In this document: positions 32,728 through 42,447 of the stretch, one piece after another | How the letters are laid out: each line of letters starts with the position of its first letter | Numbering within the stretch: the stretch's first letter is position 1 | Program-made: the position numbers and the translations under genes | The notes under the pieces: model-generated | What the model saw: the letters and a program-made list of their open reading frames with translations, nothing else | Told to the model about the DNA's origin: nothing | Database searches by the model: none | Origin: UBA3076 sp964646435 | GTDB taxonomy: Bacteria > Desulfobacterota > Dissulfuribacteria > Dissulfuribacterales > UBA3076 | Length of the DNA stretch: 64,000 nt | Assembly (NCBI GenBank): GCA_964646435.1 | Contig: CAZYEJ010000002.1 | Location: 15,566-79,565, forward strand | Direction of reading: 5' to 3'

Positions 32728-33650
32728 GGAATCTTTTTTCCAGGAATATTCACCTTGATATTTTGTGGTGTGATCTTCATTAATGTGAATCCTCCAGGGA
32801 CAATGCATTCAGGCTCAATCGAATGAATGCCGGGCTCAAGCCCATTCACTGAAATCCCAACATATATATCTGTGGCCTTGATTTCTCTGAGATCCAGTAT
32901 GGGCCCTCGTAAAGTCACGCTCACTATTCTGGGCCACCATAAAATATCGGATTTGGTAGTTTCAATCTGTACCGGTATATGAATAATGCGCCTTGTCCCT
33001 TGGGCAGGAACTATATATACAGTGACTTTATATGTCCCCTTTTTTTCAGATGATACATGGAGTCCCTGAAGATCCAGACCTACTTCCCTGGTAATATTAT
33101 CCATAGCCCCGTCAAGGTCCACTGGGAATGTCCTTACGTCCTTCATAGCCCTTATTACACTTTCAGGCCCTGAAATAACTACTCTCGGAGGATATACTTC
33201 CGTGTTTAAGACCTTGTGATATTTGGCAACCACGCCTTTTAGAACAGGCTTTACCGGGAAATCACTTAACACGAGAGGTTCCAACACTATTTCAACGTTG
33301 CTAGGCTGTATCCTAAGTGCTCTGATTGCCCCAGGCAAAGAAAGGCTATCAGGTGATAAATGAACAGTGATTTTGCCTGGTGTTGCGTCTTTAAGATCAA
33401 TTACCCTAAAAACACCCTTAGTAGCCATGGCGCGAATCATGCTTCGGGGGCCATAGACTTTAACATCAATATTAGAAGGAATATCGTTGGCTATTACCAG
33501 ATCCGCGGGTATATTTACCAGTTCAAGTGGAAGGGAAACGCTTACCTCGGTCTTTTCTTGTCCAACCACAAAGTACCAAAGCAGCAAAGCAAATCCCAAT
33601 GAGAGTGACTTGACAACCCAATCTTTTCGAATAGAACCTTGCCGGTGCAC
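32724..33650 (-). CDS. cdaR: YbbR-domain protein, CdaA regulator-like
   Basis: A membrane-anchored protein with YbbR repeats; in Firmicutes the homologue CdaR modulates the diadenylate cyclase CdaA. One N-terminal span (VVKSLSLGFALLLWYFVVG, about residues 12-30) followed by three or more extracytoplasmic YbbR-type beta repeats (for example IDVKVYGPRSMIRAM and PPRVVISGPESVIRAM). GTG 33650 lies 3 nt after the cdaA stop. 308 residues. The gene converges on ftsZ with a 4-bp overlap; glmM, often next in this cluster, is not here. Confidence 0.87.
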   Translation of the reverse strand: MHRQGSIRKDWVVKSLSLGFALLLWYFVVGQEKTEVSVSLPLELVNIPADLVIANDIPSNIDVKVYGPRSMIRAMATKGVFRVIDLKDATPGKITVHLSPDSLSLPGAIRALRIQPSNVEIVLEPLVLSDFPVKPVLKGVVAKYHKVLNTEVYPPRVVISGPESVIRAMKDVRTFPVDLDGAMDNITREVGLDLQGLHVSSEKKGTYKVTVYIVPAQGTRRIIHIPVQIETTKSDILWWPRIVSVTLRGPILDLREIKATDIYVGISVNGLEPGIHSIEPECIVPGGFTLMKITPQNIKVNIPGKKIP

Positions 33651-33653
33651 AGG

Positions 33654-34451
33654 TTAAACTATCCTCCTTCGCCACCATGGTTTTTCAGTCTCTTCAGGCA
33701 CAAAGGCGTTCTGCAGGATACGCCTGAGCGTGCCGGGATCTATATCTCTGGTAATTTTTCCGGCAATGGCCACGGAGAGACTGCCGGTCTCCTCAGAAAC
33801 GACTATTACTACGGCATCGGTCTGTTCTGTTATACCTATAGCTGCCCTGTGTCTGGTGCCCAGGCGTTTGCTGATGCTTGGGTTCATGCTCAACGGCAGC
33901 ACGCATCCAGCCACTGAAAGCCTACCCTTTCGAATAATCACTGCACCGTCATGTAACCGAGATCCCTTATCAAATATTGTACAGAGCAAAGCACGAGTTA
34001 CTTGCCCGTCAATTGTCACTCCTGACTCAAGGTGGTCCTTTAAGCCCACATCCCTCTCAAGTACTATCAAGGCGCCTGTATGGCTCTTTGCTAAGCTAGT
34101 GACTGCCTTTGCAATTTCCTCAAGGGCCTGGAAGGTCTTTACCCGAATCTTCGGAAAAGGGGTCTGACCCATCTGAGCCAGCGCTCTGCGAATATCGTCC
34201 TGAAATACTATTATGATGAGTAAAAACAAAGAGCTAAGGATGGTCCCCAGAAGCCAGTGAAGAGTGAAGAGTTTCAACTCCCCGGCTACAAAATAAATCA
34301 CAATAATTAAAGCCAGCCCTGCTGCCATCTGTACAGCACGGGTTCCCCGGATAAGAAGGACAACATGGTATATGATGTAGGAAACCACCAAGACGTCCAC
34401 TACATCCTGCCACCGAATTATTGGTATATATTGAATAAGGCTCTCAAACAT
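33654..34451 (-). CDS. cdaA: Diadenylate cyclase CdaA
   Basis: Membrane enzyme making c-di-AMP from two ATP. Three N-terminal transmembrane helices (about residues 10-85) precede a DisA_N catalytic domain with both signature motifs, LHDGAVII (DGA) and GTRHRAAIGITE (RHR). 265 residues, normal. It is followed by cdaR and preceded by folP across an inverted-repeat element. This implies c-di-AMP signalling linked to envelope or potassium homeostasis in this organism. Confidence 0.94.
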   Translation of the reverse strand: MFESLIQYIPIIRWQDVVDVLVVSYIIYHVVLLIRGTRAVQMAAGLALIIVIYFVAGELKLFTLHWLLGTILSSLFLLIIIVFQDDIRRALAQMGQTPFPKIRVKTFQALEEIAKAVTSLAKSHTGALIVLERDVGLKDHLESGVTIDGQVTRALLCTIFDKGSRLHDGAVIIRKGRLSVAGCVLPLSMNPSISKRLGTRHRAAIGITEQTDAVVIVVSEETGSLSVAIAGKITRDIDPGTLRRILQNAFVPEETEKPWWRRRIV

Positions 34452-34517
34452 TCAACATTTTTTCATGTAACAGTTCATGGGGTTACAACGCCCGTTTTAC
34501 TGCAAGCCACCGAATTG

Positions 34518-34624
34518 TAAGCGTTTACAGGGTGCTGCAGATGCGAGGCGGAGAGTACGCAGACGTACTTCCTGTACTTCAAGTGCCCGACAACAAAGCA
34601 GATGCAATGCCCTGTAAACGCTTA
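34518..34624. repeat. 107-bp element with perfect 15-bp inverted ends, copy 1
   Basis: Ends TAAGCGTTTACAGGG and its exact reverse complement. The interior (GCTGCAGATGCGAGGCGGAG, ACGCAGACGTACT, AAGTGCCCGACAACAAAGC) matches copy 2 at 41100-41206 almost base for base, and similarity continues about 40 bp to the left of both. Confidence 0.88.
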
Positions 34625-34632
34625 CTATTTCA

Positions 34633-35484
34633 TTAAAGGCTTTCTCTGCGAATAGCATCAACTACCCGGAGCACCTGCCTGGTGAGGGCAACATTATGGA
34701 CCCGCACCAAATCAGCTCCCCTCATGGCTGATGCTGCGATCGCACCCAGAGTAGCCACATCACGCTCTCCTGCCTCATTTATTCCGGCTATTGCTCCCAA
34801 AAAGGCCTTTCGCGATACACCCACCATGATCGGCACCCCTAACTCGGTAAACTCCTCCAAGCGATTAATCAATACCAGGTTGTCCTGAAAACTTTTCCCA
34901 AATCCAATGCCGGGATCAATCAGCATCTTTTCCCTTGGAATGCCCTTGCTATTGGCCCAGGCCATGCGTTTTTCCAAAAAGTCCTTGATCTCACCAACCG
35001 CATCTTCATAGTGGGGCTCCACCTGCATATCTCTAGGACTTCCTTTCATATGCATAAGTACAACAGGGGCTTCAAAGGCAGACACCACATCGGCCATTTC
35101 GGGATCAAAACGCAGTGCGCTGATATCGTTGATAATGTCAGCCCCCTCGTAAAGTGCGGCTTCGGCCACTTCAGCCTTTACAGTATCAACAGATATCGGG
35201 CAATCACTGATTTTCCGTATTTCCCTTATGGCAGGTATCACCCGGCACAATTCTTCTTCCGGAGTAACAGGCTCTGAAAAAGGCCGGGTAGACTCCCCTC
35301 CTATGTCCAGGATGTCGGCTCCGGCAGCAACCAGCGTGGCGGCCTTCTGCTTAGCCCCTTCCGGAGAAAAGAATTTTCCGCCATCTGAAAATGAATCAGG
35401 AGTCACGTTTATGACCCCCATGATATATGTGCGAGAACCCCAGTGGAATGTATGCTCTTTTATAGCCAAACTGGGGAAAGCCAT
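34633..35484 (-). CDS. folP: Dihydropteroate synthase
   Basis: Condenses p-aminobenzoate with dihydropterin pyrophosphate in folate synthesis. 283 residues, TIM barrel: MGVINVTPDSFSDGGKFF, DILDIGGESTRPFSEPV, ISVDTVKAEVAEAAL, NDISALRFD, VLMHMKGSP, DPGIGFGKSFQDN, GVSRKAFLGAI and a C-terminal VRVHNVALTRQVLRV. All pterin and sulfonamide-site residues seem in place. It stands in the conserved order tilS-ftsH-folP-cdaA-cdaR. Confidence 0.96.
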   Translation of the reverse strand: MAFPSLAIKEHTFHWGSRTYIMGVINVTPDSFSDGGKFFSPEGAKQKAATLVAAGADILDIGGESTRPFSEPVTPEEELCRVIPAIREIRKISDCPISVDTVKAEVAEAALYEGADIINDISALRFDPEMADVVSAFEAPVVLMHMKGSPRDMQVEPHYEDAVGEIKDFLEKRMAWANSKGIPREKMLIDPGIGFGKSFQDNLVLINRLEEFTELGVPIMVGVSRKAFLGAIAGINEAGERDVATLGAIAASAMRGADLVRVHNVALTRQVLRVVDAIRRESL

Positions 35485-35542
35485 CCTTATAACCGTTCAC
35501 ACTCTTTGGCAGGGAGTGAATAATTGCGCCATTCTTGTAGTA

Positions 35543-37366
35543 TCAGGCGCCTGCCATTTGAATCTGAGTATCTTTTCGGCAGTTACTCATTATTTGTTCA
35601 ATACTCGCTGCATCAAGGGATTCCTTCTCCAATAAGGCATTGGCAATACTGTGAAGGCAATCAATATCCTTTTGAATCACGGATTTGGCTCGTTTGTATG
35701 AATTATGCACTATTTTCAGGATCTCTTGATCTATTCTCCGGGCAGTCTCCTCGCTGTAGTCCTTAACATGTCCAAAGTCCCTGCCAAGAAACGGGTGTTC
35801 TTCCTTCTTGCCAAATGTTATCGGGCCAAGCCCATCACTCATACCCCACTCACAGACCATCTTTCTCGCCAGGTGTGAGGCCCTTTCAATATCATTTCCC
35901 GCCCCGGTGGTAAATTCATTCATTATTAGCTCTTCCGCTACCCGGCCTCCCATAAGAATTGCAATGTTGTTAAGAAGATATGACCTCGGATAGCTATGAC
36001 GCTCTTCTTCCGGAAGCTGCTGGGTGAGCCCAAGGGCACGGCCCCTTGGTATAATGGTCACCTTATGAATCGGATCAGTGCCGGGGAGAATTTTTGCTAC
36101 CAATGTGTGTCCTGCTTCATGGTAAGCAGTTGTGCGCTTTTCCTCATCCGAAATGATAAGGCTTTTTCTCTCGGTGCCCATGAGGACCTTGTCTTTGGCC
36201 TTCTCAAAGTCGGCCATGCTGACGGTCTCTTTGTTTTCTCTGGCTGCAAGAAGGGCTGCCTCGTTTACAAGATTTTCAAGGTCGGCCCCGGAAAACCCGG
36301 GTGTACCCCTGGCAATTACTGACAGTTCAACATCCGATCCAAGCGGAACATTATTCACGTGTACCTTCAATATCTTTTCACGTCCCCTGATATCGGGTAT
36401 AGGGACAACAACCTGTCGATCAAAACGGCCAGGTCTTAACAAGGCCGGATCCAGTACATCAGGCCTGTTGGTAGCTGCAACCAAAATAACCCCTTCAGCG
36501 CTCTCAAAACCGTCCATTTCCACCAGGAGCTGATTTAACGTCTGTTCCCTTTCATCATGTCCACCCCCGAGACCGGCACCCCTGTGACGGCCCACTGCAT
36601 CTAACTCATCAATGAAGATAATGCATGGTGCATTCTTCTTTGCCTGGACAAAGAGGTCTCTTACCCTGGAAGCACCCACACCAACAAACATCTCCACAAA
36701 GTCAGACCCGCTGATAGTGAAAAACGGTACCTCCGCTTCTCCGGCTATGGCCCTGGCCAGAAGAGTTTTCCCTGTACCAGGTGACCCGATCAGCAGGACA
36801 CCCTTTGGAATTCTTCCACCGAGACGGGTGAACTTTTTGGGATCTTTCAAAAAGTCAATTATTTCCTCCAGTTCCTCCTTGGCCTCTTCTATCCCTGCCA
36901 CGTCTTTAAAAGTAACCTTGGTACTCTCATCAGTAACAAGTTTGGCCTTGCTGCGACCAAAAGATAGGGCGCGACCGCCCCCTGTCTGCATCTGTCTCAT
37001 AAAAAAAATCCATACGCCTATGAGGAGCAACATAGGAAACCAGGAAATCAGCAATGCAAGATACCAAGGTGTATCCTCGACCGGTTTTACCTGGATAGTA
37101 ACCCCCTTTTCTTTTAACAAATGCATCATATCGGGATCCTGGGCAAGTATTACAGTAAAAAAAGGTGCCTGGTTCTCAAATGTACCGTCAAGCTTATCCT
37201 TTTGGATAACAACACCGGTCACCTCACCTTTTTCAACATATTCCAAAAAGTCGCTGTAAGGGATCTCCTGTATTAATTTCTGGGGCTCGTTAAAAAGATT
37301 GAATATAAAGACCATTATAAGGCCAATAACAAGCCACAAGCTCAAGTTTCTGTAAAAGGTGTTCAA
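35543..37366 (-). CDS. ftsH: ATP-dependent zinc metalloprotease FtsH
   Basis: Membrane AAA+ protease for quality control of membrane and short-lived proteins. Two spans near the N terminus (WLVIGLIMVFIFNLF and LLISWFPMLLLIGVWIFFM), the AAA domain with Walker A GSPGTGKT (the first Pro of the usual GPPGTGKT is Ser), Walker B CIIFIDELDAVGR, SRH around NRPDVLDPALLRPGRFDRQ, and the zinc motif HEAGH. I chose TTG 37366 because GGAGG lies 7 nt upstream and the product begins LNTFYRNLSLWLVIGL as in related FtsH proteins; an upstream ATG at 37417 lacks this support. 607 residues. Confidence 0.96.
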   Translation of the reverse strand: MNTFYRNLSLWLVIGLIMVFIFNLFNEPQKLIQEIPYSDFLEYVEKGEVTGVVIQKDKLDGTFENQAPFFTVILAQDPDMMHLLKEKGVTIQVKPVEDTPWYLALLISWFPMLLLIGVWIFFMRQMQTGGGRALSFGRSKAKLVTDESTKVTFKDVAGIEEAKEELEEIIDFLKDPKKFTRLGGRIPKGVLLIGSPGTGKTLLARAIAGEAEVPFFTISGSDFVEMFVGVGASRVRDLFVQAKKNAPCIIFIDELDAVGRHRGAGLGGGHDEREQTLNQLLVEMDGFESAEGVILVAATNRPDVLDPALLRPGRFDRQVVVPIPDIRGREKILKVHVNNVPLGSDVELSVIARGTPGFSGADLENLVNEAALLAARENKETVSMADFEKAKDKVLMGTERKSLIISDEEKRTTAYHEAGHTLVAKILPGTDPIHKVTIIPRGRALGLTQQLPEEERHSYPRSYLLNNIAILMGGRVAEELIMNEFTTGAGNDIERASHLARKMVCEWGMSDGLGPITFGKKEEHPFLGRDFGHVKDYSEETARRIDQEILKIVHNSYKRAKSVIQKDIDCLHSIANALLEKESLDAASIEQIMSNCRKDTQIQMAGA

Positions 37367-37454
37367 AAGTAGTCCTCCGCTACAATAGTATATTTTTATA
37401 TATAAATCAAAATACATAATAAATCAAAATAACGAATTGAATACAATAATTATT

Positions 37455-38918
37455 TTATTTTATCCACTGAACTGAAAGCGCCTTTCCGCTTGTTTGAACA
37501 AGCCTATAGGGATGGGAAATTTCAACCCCCACTACTGCCACTACTTCCTTGCCGCTGGTGAGTAATGGCAATAAGCCTCTGGCACCACGGGGGATTTTAC
37601 TTGAGATTAAAAATTTCTTGAGCTTAAAAGGCGCTGGGGCGCCCAGGGGCCAAAAAATTTCCCCAGGCATTCTTGTTCTGAGATCCAGAGGAAAATTAAC
37701 AGCCTCAGGATTCAACCACAGTGGCCTGAAGTACTCCTTTCGATTTCGGGACCTAAAGTCACTTGTAACATTTGAGATGGAAATCTCCACGTATCCCTTT
37801 CCACAAGGGGCAGGCCAACGTCCAGATCCGGTAACGCTTATAGAACAACTCTTGCCATTTGAATCTAAAATCAGTTCTTCCGGGCCGGAAGAGGAAATAA
37901 ACAGCTTTTCATATCTCCTAAATGCCACAGCACCTCCGGGCAGCCTGCATGAGGCGCAAGGGTCTTTACAGGTAGTAACCAACCTATCTATCCCCAGTAG
38001 ATGGCCAGCTCTCACCCTGCCGCTGAATAGTCTTAAATCCATCAGGGCCATTCTGTAGATCCTGCGGCGAATCGGCCCTGGATACCTCTTAATCTTTTTT
38101 ACACTGAAGGCCAGTTCTCCCCCATGGAAAGAGGATGACAATGAATCCTGATATGCCTCTTCTGCCATCTTTTCCAACAACTGATGATCTTCTGCCAGCA
38201 TCTCTGCCGTACGATTAATAGTACGCACAATGGCAGGATTGAAATCCTCGGACAGAAGCGGCAGAAGGTCTTTGCGAATGCGATTGCGCAGATATGCCCT
38301 GCTATTATTAGATTGATCTATTACGAATGGGATGTCATGGGCTTTAAGATGGCCCAGGATCTGCTGCCTGGTTACACCCAGTAGCGGACGGACTATGTGG
38401 TTGTCTCTTACCCATGGGATTCCGCTGAGTCCTGGAAGGCCTGCACCTCTGATCAACCTCAGCAGTACTTCTTCCGCCTGGTCGTCAGCAGTATGCGCTG
38501 TGGCAATATACGTGCTCTCAGTATCGGCACGTACACGTTCCAGAAAATCGTACCTGAGGATCCGGGCAGCCTCCTGAATTCCCATGCCCTCTCTATCGGC
38601 AAAGGCCCTGACATTGCCATGTTCAATGGAAAAACTGAGTCCAAAATCATGGGACAGCTTCTCAACAAAACGGGCATCGTCTCTGGATTCCCGGCCCCTA
38701 AGGCCGTGCTCAAAGTGGGCCACCTCAAGGCCCAGCCCCCACTGGCTACTCAATAAATACAGAATATGCAGCAGACAGACCGAATCCGGCCCGCCTGAAA
38801 CTGCTACTACTATCCTGGCCCCGGATTCAAAAAGTTCCTTGCGCCTGACAGTTAGTTTGATCAGTAAAACCAGAGATGAAATCTCAGACCTCATACCCGT
38901 TGTGAGATTGACCTGCAT
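37455..38918 (-). CDS. tilS: tRNA(Ile)-lysidine synthetase
   Basis: Converts C34 of tRNA-Ile(CAU) to lysidine. The PP-loop ATPase domain has VVAVSGGPDSVCLLHIL, HFEHGLRGRES, ATAHTADDQAEEVLLRLIRG and RNRIRKDLLPLL; a TilS substrate-binding and C-terminal domain follow (CRLPGGAVAFRRYEKL, then ISSKIPRGARGLLPLL). I chose ATG 38918, which shares its A with the TGA of the upstream gene (TGATG), giving 487 residues; an in-frame ATG further upstream would overlap that gene by 52 nt. ATG 38894 is another option. Confidence 0.93.
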   Translation of the reverse strand: MQVNLTTGMRSEISSLVLLIKLTVRRKELFESGARIVVAVSGGPDSVCLLHILYLLSSQWGLGLEVAHFEHGLRGRESRDDARFVEKLSHDFGLSFSIEHGNVRAFADREGMGIQEAARILRYDFLERVRADTESTYIATAHTADDQAEEVLLRLIRGAGLPGLSGIPWVRDNHIVRPLLGVTRQQILGHLKAHDIPFVIDQSNNSRAYLRNRIRKDLLPLLSEDFNPAIVRTINRTAEMLAEDHQLLEKMAEEAYQDSLSSSFHGGELAFSVKKIKRYPGPIRRRIYRMALMDLRLFSGRVRAGHLLGIDRLVTTCKDPCASCRLPGGAVAFRRYEKLFISSSGPEELILDSNGKSCSISVTGSGRWPAPCGKGYVEISISNVTSDFRSRNRKEYFRPLWLNPEAVNFPLDLRTRMPGEIFWPLGAPAPFKLKKFLISSKIPRGARGLLPLLTSGKEVVAVVGVEISHPYRLVQTSGKALSVQWIK

Positions 38919-40771
38919 CAGTGCTCGGAGGCTCTTAGTTCCTGTACCAGCGTCAAGGGGATCTCCCACTTGTTGAGAGGACTGATCAAATAAAGTCCTT
39001 CAGCGAACGGAGTAATGTCGGCAATCAGCTTCCTGGTGAAGTCCAGGGCCGCCTTGCGCTGGTCCTCGACCTTTTCATACTTCCACAGATGTTCTCGAAT
39101 TTCCCTGGGAATTGAAATGCCCGGGATTTCGTTGTGCAGAAAATCAGCGTTCCTGGCAGATATCAGGGGAAAAATACCCGTGAAAATCAAGAGGCCCAGG
39201 TGTTGCGTCCGCTCCATCATTGCCTCTACGGTATCCCGGTCAAAAATTGGCTGCGTCATGACAAAATGTGCACCCAAGTCGGCCTTTCGTTCCAGCCTGC
39301 TGATCTGAAGATCAGGATTGGCGGGATGATAGCTGAAGGCCACACCAATAGAAAAATCGGTCCGCTTTTTCATTGAGGCCCCTGCCATGTTCAGCCCGCA
39401 GTTGAACTGATCTATCATCTGCACCAAGCCAAAGGAGCGGACATCGAATACTCCGCTCACACCGGGCTGATCCGTGGAGGTGGCCGGATCTCCGGTTATA
39501 GCCAAAATGGCCTCCAACCCAAGGACATGCGCTCCCATAATTTGTGCCTGAAGACCCAAGATATTCCGATCTCTGCAGGTCAGATGAAGCACTGTCTGAA
39601 TCCCGGTTTCCTCCCGTATCCTGTGTGCAAGAGACAGATTGTCCGCCCTGAGAACGGCCAGGGGGTGTTCGGCGAGAGTGACGGCATCAGCACCCGCCTC
39701 GGCTAAGGCCCGTGCGCCTGTGAGAACTCCCTCTATATCCAGATGCCTGGGAGGATCCACTTCCACAAGTATAGGGATGCGGTCGGATCTCAGGCTCTCG
39801 ATCATTCCGCCTCTACCAATGGAGTCCTTTCTGCCTTCGGGCAAATCAGAGGATTTCTCCACGCTGGTTACAGCCCGTGTGGCCTTGTATCTCTTGAGGT
39901 GGAGATGTTTTCTGAATTCATGGATATGGGCCGGTGTGGTACCGCAGCACCCGCCAATCAACCGGACTCCGAACTTGACCATTTCGGCCACTTTGTCGGC
40001 CATATAGGCCGGCGGTGTTGAATACACCATGCGGTGTTCTATGATCTCAGGGAGTCCGGCATTGGGAAACGCTGAAAGGAAAACCTCATCCTTGAGGGGA
40101 GACAGCCGCTTAACTGCTGAGAGCATGGCCTTGACTCCCCGTCCGCAATTGGTACCAACGACTGTGGCCCCTGCAGCGGCTGCCGCTCTGCCACAATCCA
40201 AGGCGTCCAGACCGATGGCTGTCCGTCCGTGAAACGGGTAGACCATCTGGGCCACAATCGGAATATCAGGTGCAATTCTCCTTGCTGTTCTAATGGCCAA
40301 AAGCAGCTCGTCCAGGTAAGTAAAGGTCTCAAGAATGAAAAGATCCACCCCGCCTTCCAGCAGAGCAGTCATCTGTTCGGCAAAGGCCTCCTGTACTATG
40401 CCGGACTCAATCTCATCAGTCTCAAGTGGAAAATTTGCACCTGTCGGGCCGATTGATCCAGCTACAAAGATTTCATGCCCTGCAGCCCGACACGCAAGCT
40501 CAGCCCCCTTAAGGTTAATTTCTCGTACCCTTTGCTCCCGGCCGACCCTGAGCATTTTGAAACGATTGGCCCCAAATGTATTGGTCTCAATGAGTTCGCT
40601 TCCGGCCCGAATGTATTCCTCATGAATGGAATAGACCAAGTCCGGATCGCTGATGTTAAGCAAATCAGTATTCTTTGCGAGGTCTACACCTTTTTCAAAA
40701 AGATAGGTCCCAAAGGCACCATCTCCCAACATGACTTTCTCGTTAAGATATTCTGCAAAGTTATGTTTCAT
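38918..40771 (-). CDS. Homocysteine S-methyltransferase / methylenetetrahydrofolate reductase fusion
   Basis: N-terminal Hcy-methyltransferase domain (about residues 1-290) with GDGAFGTYL, ETNTFGANR, VGTNCGRG and the zinc motif GGCCGTTPAHI, followed by a MetF-type reductase TIM barrel (about 330-617) with VEVDPPRHLDIEGVL, HLTCRDRN, AILAITGDP and VMTQPIFD. The layout is that of Bacillus YitJ-like proteins, which couple methyl supply and methionine synthesis. I chose ATG 40771 (MKHNFAEYL); a TTG at 40807 would add 12 residues. It overlaps tilS by one base, so the two are probably coupled. Confidence 0.93.
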   Translation of the reverse strand: MKHNFAEYLNEKVMLGDGAFGTYLFEKGVDLAKNTDLLNISDPDLVYSIHEEYIRAGSELIETNTFGANRFKMLRVGREQRVREINLKGAELACRAAGHEIFVAGSIGPTGANFPLETDEIESGIVQEAFAEQMTALLEGGVDLFILETFTYLDELLLAIRTARRIAPDIPIVAQMVYPFHGRTAIGLDALDCGRAAAAAGATVVGTNCGRGVKAMLSAVKRLSPLKDEVFLSAFPNAGLPEIIEHRMVYSTPPAYMADKVAEMVKFGVRLIGGCCGTTPAHIHEFRKHLHLKRYKATRAVTSVEKSSDLPEGRKDSIGRGGMIESLRSDRIPILVEVDPPRHLDIEGVLTGARALAEAGADAVTLAEHPLAVLRADNLSLAHRIREETGIQTVLHLTCRDRNILGLQAQIMGAHVLGLEAILAITGDPATSTDQPGVSGVFDVRSFGLVQMIDQFNCGLNMAGASMKKRTDFSIGVAFSYHPANPDLQISRLERKADLGAHFVMTQPIFDRDTVEAMMERTQHLGLLIFTGIFPLISARNADFLHNEIPGISIPREIREHLWKYEKVEDQRKAALDFTRKLIADITPFAEGLYLISPLNKWEIPLTLVQELRASEH

Positions 40772-41256
40772 CGGCCTGCCAGCGTCTCCATTTAAGGGAA
40801 TCGGCAATAAAAATCCGGCGCAATCCGGGCAAGTTATTTATTTTTGCTTCCCTAACATGAAGCCTCATAATTTTCCCTTTCATCAATGAGTCTGTCAATC
40901 CGGTATTAAACCCACATTTTCCTTGTAGTCCCATATAATTTCATCGGACAAATAATTTATATACTCAAAGGCATTCTTGCAGACGTTCAAAGGTTCACCG
41001 TTGAACTTCTTAACTCTGAACCTTTGAACCCTGAACGGTTCCTTATATTATAACCGTTCACGGAATTGCAACGCCCGTCTTACCGCACCCGCCGAACTAT
41101 AAGCGTTTACAGGGTGCTGCAGATGCGAGGCGGAGGGTACGCAGACGTACTCCCTGTACTTCAAGTGCCCGACAACAAAGCAGATGCGGTGCCCTGTGAA
41201 CGCTTAGCTTATATTTTTATATGGAAGGACCTACCTGGCCCTGACTATCAAGAACT
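40772..41256. other. Gene-free stretch with repeats
   Basis: No gene is seen. It holds an inverted repeat GTTCAAAGGTTCA/TGAACCTTTGAAC (40985-41033), a TAACCGTTCACGG motif (41050-41063) and copy 2 of the 107-bp inverted-repeat element. Confidence 0.6.
41100..41206. repeat. 107-bp inverted-repeat element, copy 2
   Basis: Same length as the copy at 34518-34624; left end TAAGCGTTTACAGGG identical, right end with one change (CCCTGTGAACGCTTA). About five differences are visible over the interior. Confidence 0.88.
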
Positions 41257-41742
41257 TCACCCACCCTCTGCACACTGATTCGCATTCATAGCTACCATGA
41301 TATCCAGCATGGATGCGGCCTTTACCTCTGAAATAGTACCGCTAAGAACCAAAGACTTCCCGGCTGACGGGTGATTGAAGTCTGCTAACACGTAATCCTC
41401 GTGTAGTTCTTTCAGATAAAATTTATTTGGTTTCCCATTTGGACCGAATTCTTCATAATATTCCCCTTCCTTCAACTGTCCGGAATGATTAAGATTAGAA
41501 ATGGAAATCTTTTTAAGCAGGTATGGGTTATAGGGACCAAAGGCCTGTTCAGGCGGTATGCTTACCTGGATTTTATCCTCCTGTTCATGGCCAATCAATG
41601 CCTTTTCAAGGGCAGGTAAGACGCGATCTCTGCCATACAGAAACCGGCAATTAAAGGGTCTGTTGAGATCCTCTGGTATTTCACCATCTTTTACGGTCAC
41701 TGTATAATTGACAGTGACAACTGTGTCTCTATCGACTTTCAT
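41257..41742 (-). CDS. SlyD-like FKBP-type peptidyl-prolyl isomerase
   Basis: 161 residues with the FKBP half-sites of the SlyD type: MKVDRDTVVTVNYTVTVKDG, FLYGRDRVLPALEKALIGHE and VSIPPEQAFGPYNP, followed by an insert-in-flap region and LVLSGTISEVKAAS. SlyD proteins are cytoplasmic chaperone-isomerases. The metal-binding His-rich tail of E. coli SlyD is missing; the C terminus is short (NANQCAEGG). ATG 41742 follows CAGGAGAAATGG, a good ribosome site. Confidence 0.87.
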   Translation of the reverse strand: MKVDRDTVVTVNYTVTVKDGEIPEDLNRPFNCRFLYGRDRVLPALEKALIGHEQEDKIQVSIPPEQAFGPYNPYLLKKISISNLNHSGQLKEGEYYEEFGPNGKPNKFYLKELHEDYVLADFNHPSAGKSLVLSGTISEVKAASMLDIMVAMNANQCAEGG

Positions 41743-41769
41743 CCATTTCTCCTGTAATGAACTTGTGAC

Positions 41770-42447
41770 ATGGCTTCAATATCAATATCATTATACCCAA
41801 ACATATTATCCAAAAAAGGTAATTTTTGCAAAAGATCCTCTAACTGGCCTGCCAAAGTTATCGGTCTTACCGGGGGAATAGCCTCGGGAAAAAGTACTGT
41901 GGGAAAAATGCTATCAGAGCAGAATTTCCCAGTCATTGATACTGATAAGCTGGCAAGGGAAGTCGTGGAACCAGGAAAGCCTGCTTTGAAGGAGCTTGTC
42001 AAGGCCTTTGGAGCAGAGATTCTAAAGGACGACGAGACCCTTGACAGGCAACGAATGCTTGAAATGATGTTGACCGATGCTGGTACCAGGCAACTTGTAG
42101 AAAATATTATTCATCCCTATGTTTTTAAACGAATGGATCAGATACTACAACAACTGGCCGCTTCAGAAAACAATGTCGTAATAGTAGAAATACCTTTACT
42201 TTTTGAAGCAGGCTGGCAGGAACTGTTTGACTATGTAGTCACAGTTCTGGCACCTGAGCCACTTTGTACCAAACGCTTGGCAAAGCGTAAAAAGATGTCC
42301 ATTGACATGGCCTCCAGGTGGATGGCCACTCAAATTCCTCAGGAAGCAAAGGCCAAAAAGTCTGATTATGTAGTCCGCAATGATGCGGGATTAGATGAAT
42401 TGCAGATCCAGGTAAATCGCTTGTCATGGGTATTGAAACATCTGTAA
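41770..42447 (+). CDS. coaE: Dephospho-CoA kinase
   Basis: Last step of coenzyme A synthesis, phosphorylating the 3'-OH of dephospho-CoA. P-loop GLTGGIASGKSTV (about residues 31-43), DTDKLAREVVEPG, EIPLLFEAGW and the lid QKIPQ-like segment ATQIPQEAKAKKSDYVV. The 225-residue frame has about 25 extra N-terminal residues from ATG 41770; no internal ATG lies nearer the P-loop, so the extension or a non-ATG start is possible. It is divergent from the slyD-like gene. Confidence 0.93.
   Translation: MASISISLYPNILSKKGNFCKRSSNWPAKVIGLTGGIASGKSTVGKMLSEQNFPVIDTDKLAREVVEPGKPALKELVKAFGAEILKDDETLDRQRMLEMMLTDAGTRQLVENIIHPYVFKRMDQILQQLAASENNVVIVEIPLLFEAGWQELFDYVVTVLAPEPLCTKRLAKRKKMSIDMASRWMATQIPQEAKAKKSDYVVRNDAGLDELQIQVNRLSWVLKHL

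Noticed and set aside
36612..37259. 215-codon frame on the plus strand
   Set aside because: Antisense shadow of ftsH.
40985..41033. GTTCAAAGGTTCA inverted repeat considered as a terminator for the methyltransferase/MTHFR gene
   Set aside because: It lies at the 5' side of that minus-strand gene and has no T-run; better seen as one more repeat word.
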